Shown: positions 62,643 to 64,000 of the stretch, one piece after another
How the letters are laid out: each line of letters opens with the position of its first letter
Position numbering within the stretch: the stretch's first letter is position 1
Notes under the pieces: generated by a model
What the model was told of the DNA's origin: nothing
Database searches by the model: none
The model's input: the letters and a program-made list of their open reading frames with translations, nothing else
Position numbers and translations under genes: made by a program
Source: Bacteroidota bacterium
GTDB taxonomy: Bacteria; Bacteroidota; Bacteroidia; Bacteroidales; UBA4417
Length of the DNA stretch: 64,000 nucleotides
Assembly: GCA_013376995.1 (NCBI GenBank)
Contig: JACAAZ010000011.1
Span: 69,332 to 133,331, forward strand
Direction of reading: 5' to 3'

Positions 62643-64000
62643 CTATTGTCCGCTTCCTTTAATCACGGTAAGCAACGTATAGGCAATAATCTTAAAGTCC
62701 ATGGCAAGTGACATGTTTTCCAGGTAAAGGATATCAAATTTCAGTCTTTCTATCATTTGGTCAACACTCTCTGCATAGCCATATTTTACTTGTCCCCATG
62801 AAGTAATACCGGGTTTTACCTTTAATAGGAGGCGGTAATGGGGTGCCCTTTGCGCGATCTGATCAATGTAATATTGCCTTTCCGGCCTGGGTCCGACTAA
62901 TGACATATCTCCTTTAAGCACGCTGAAAAATTGGGGAATTTCATCTAGCCGTACTTTCCTGAGAAATTTACCAAATGGAGTGACGCGGTTGTCGTCTTTC
63001 GACGAAAGCATAGGTGTGCCGTTTTCAGCCCCGATTCTCATTGAGCGGAACTTGGGTATGATAAAGGGCTTACCATTTATCCCGATTCTTTCCTGCTTAT
63101 AAATAACTGGTCCCTTGGAAGTAAAAAGTACTCCCAGGTAACAGAAAATATATACCGGAGTGAGGATCACAATGGCTATTAAGGATAGGACAATATCAAA
63201 AAAACGTTTTAACGACAGTTGCCATGGTGGCATAAAATCAAACGATACCTGTATTAGGGGTGTCTGGTAGATGGATGTCGTTCTGACTGTACCTAGTAAG
63301 AAGTCCTGCATATCGGGAATAACTTTGATAAATACATTTGTGTCTTCTATTTCAGAGATGATCTTCTCAATAGTTTTGTGCTCCGAGCGTTCTGTCGCTA
63401 TAATAACCTCTTCCACATTCATTTCCTGTATGAGGGTTTTTAGTTTCGTGTAATGTCCCAGATGGGGTATGAAATTTTCCAGTTTGTAATTTGGGTATTC
63501 GATGGCATGAACAAATCCAAGAAAATGGTTACCCGAAGAAACGGTTTGATTTTCAAGTTCATTATAAAGAGACACTGCATTGCCATTGCTTCCTACAATC
63601 AGGGTGTTGAATCCAATCTTCCTGTGCCTAAGTTTGTAAAGTGTTACAGAAGCAATGATATAGCGGAACGTGAAGGTGATGAAGAAATGCAGGCTGAATA
63701 AGGTCAGGAAATACTTGTAATAACTTTTGTAGCTTACGATGATGTCATCCAGTATAAGAGAGAAGAAGATTATGATAACTCCAATCGTAGTCAGTAACAA
63801 GGTTTGGGCAAGTTCCCTCATCCTGGCTTTCCTGTAAACACGATGGTAGGCCCCAGTTAAAGCATACAGCAGTAACCAGAAGAGGGGTATGAATATTATT
63901 CCGTAGTAGAAATTTTTATCTTCCAGCACCAGTTTCAATGTATCATTGATAAGTGGTGTTTCTGTGGCCTTTCTACTGTAAAAAAACAGGCTCCATGCTA
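62643..64000 (-). CDS. Polyprenyl-phosphate sugar-phosphate transferase (WcaJ type), partial
   Basis: The ORF track starts it at a TTG (63938), but the frame stays open to the right edge (AWSLFFYSRKATETPLIND upstream), so the N-terminus is outside the window. Several TM segments are present (FYYGIIFIPLFWLLLYAL, LLTTIGVIIIFFSLIL), a Rossmann-like central part, then the C-terminal catalytic domain: SLKRFFDIVLSLIAIVIL, KFRSMRIGAENG, RKVRLDEIPQFFSVLKGDMS, VGPRPERQYY, VKPGITSWGQVKYG. It transfers a sugar 1-phosphate to undecaprenyl phosphate, starting exopolysaccharide or glycan synthesis. Confidence 0.93.
   Translation of the reverse strand, partial: AWSLFFYSRKATETPLINDTLKLVLEDKNFYYGIIFIPLFWLLLYALTGAYHRVYRKARMRELAQTLLLTTIGVIIIFFSLILDDIIVSYKSYYKYFLTLFSLHFFITFTFRYIIASVTLYKLRHRKIGFNTLIVGSNGNAVSLYNELENQTVSSGNHFLGFVHAIEYPNYKLENFIPHLGHYTKLKTLIQEMNVEEVIIATERSEHKTIEKIISEIEDTNVFIKVIPDMQDFLLGTVRTTSIYQTPLIQVSFDFMPPWQLSLKRFFDIVLSLIAIVILTPVYIFCYLGVLFTSKGPVIYKQERIGINGKPFIIPKFRSMRIGAENGTPMLSSKDDNRVTPFGKFLRKVRLDEIPQFFSVLKGDMSLVGPRPERQYYIDQIAQRAPHYRLLLKVKPGITSWGQVKYGYAESVDQMIERLKFDILYLENMSLAMDFKIIAYTLLTVIKGSGQ

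Noticed and set aside
63936-63938. TTG as start of the sugar transferase
   Set aside because: The frame is open upstream to the window edge with plausible membrane-protein sequence, so the true start is outside.

Overview
The window looks like a chromosomal segment of an environmental member of the Bacteroidota, probably near the Bacteroidales/Marinilabiliales. That is an inference from several independent signs: a PorT-type outer-membrane protein and a secreted protein with a type IX sorting domain; a TonB-dependent receptor with a carboxypeptidase-like plug-side domain; a Rho factor with a long polar insertion; the short Bacteroidota form of PabB; and promoters of the Bacteroidota type (TTTG, 19 nt, TAnnTTTG), seen most clearly in front of the tRNA-Leu gene. 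No phage, plasmid replication, IS transposase or CRISPR locus was found.

Layout. 1-2.0 kb: folate branch genes pabC (cut by the left edge), pabB and divergent pabA. 2.1-8.9 kb: a lipoprotein, a GT9/transglutaminase-like pair, a FadL-type porin and two unrecognised proteins. 9.2-16.1 kb: a FAD oxidoreductase, porT, ubiE/menG, DUF169, heptose-7-phosphate kinase and an aminotransferase. 16.4-24.8 kb: a tyrosine/phenylalanine degradation locus (hmgA, hppD, fumarylacetoacetase, a flavin reductase and a divergent, double-length phenylalanine hydroxylase). 24.9-33.7 kb: a glycosyltransferase, miaA, a VWA protein, an ECF sigma factor with its membrane and periplasmic partners, rho and pcm. 33.8-40.3 kb: a TonB receptor, a lipoprotein and a GH3/serine-hydrolase fusion. 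40.7-44.4 kb: tpx, tRNA-Leu with a 137-bp tandem duplication of its 3' end, and a prolyl oligopeptidase. 44.5-51.0 kb: an arsenic-type locus (arsR, rhodanese, a thioredoxin-like protein with a Cys-rich tail, an FtsX-type ABC permease and ATPase, two ArsC proteins, a four-helix-bundle gene, acr3). 51.2-64 kb: small envelope proteins, a type IX-secreted multidomain protein, msrA, tig-clpP-clpX, DUF4294 and a sugar-phosphate transferase cut by the right edge.

Two things stand out. First, the arsenic locus combines standard parts with an ABC transporter and redox-type proteins that do not belong to the textbook ars operon. Its two transcription units each start with nearly the same 16-bp palindrome (14 of 16 bases identical), laid over a promoter -7 element. 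The ATPase has Glu instead of the Walker A Lys. Second, many intergenic stretches are built of words of exactly seven bases (AAAAGNN, GGAAGNN, TTTTGNN, ATTGCAA, RGTTATN and others) kept in strict register. Several arrays begin at the base after a stop codon or end at a start codon. One octamer family lies in opposite orientations on the two sides of the four-helix-bundle gene inside the ars locus. I know of no described mechanism for these arrays.
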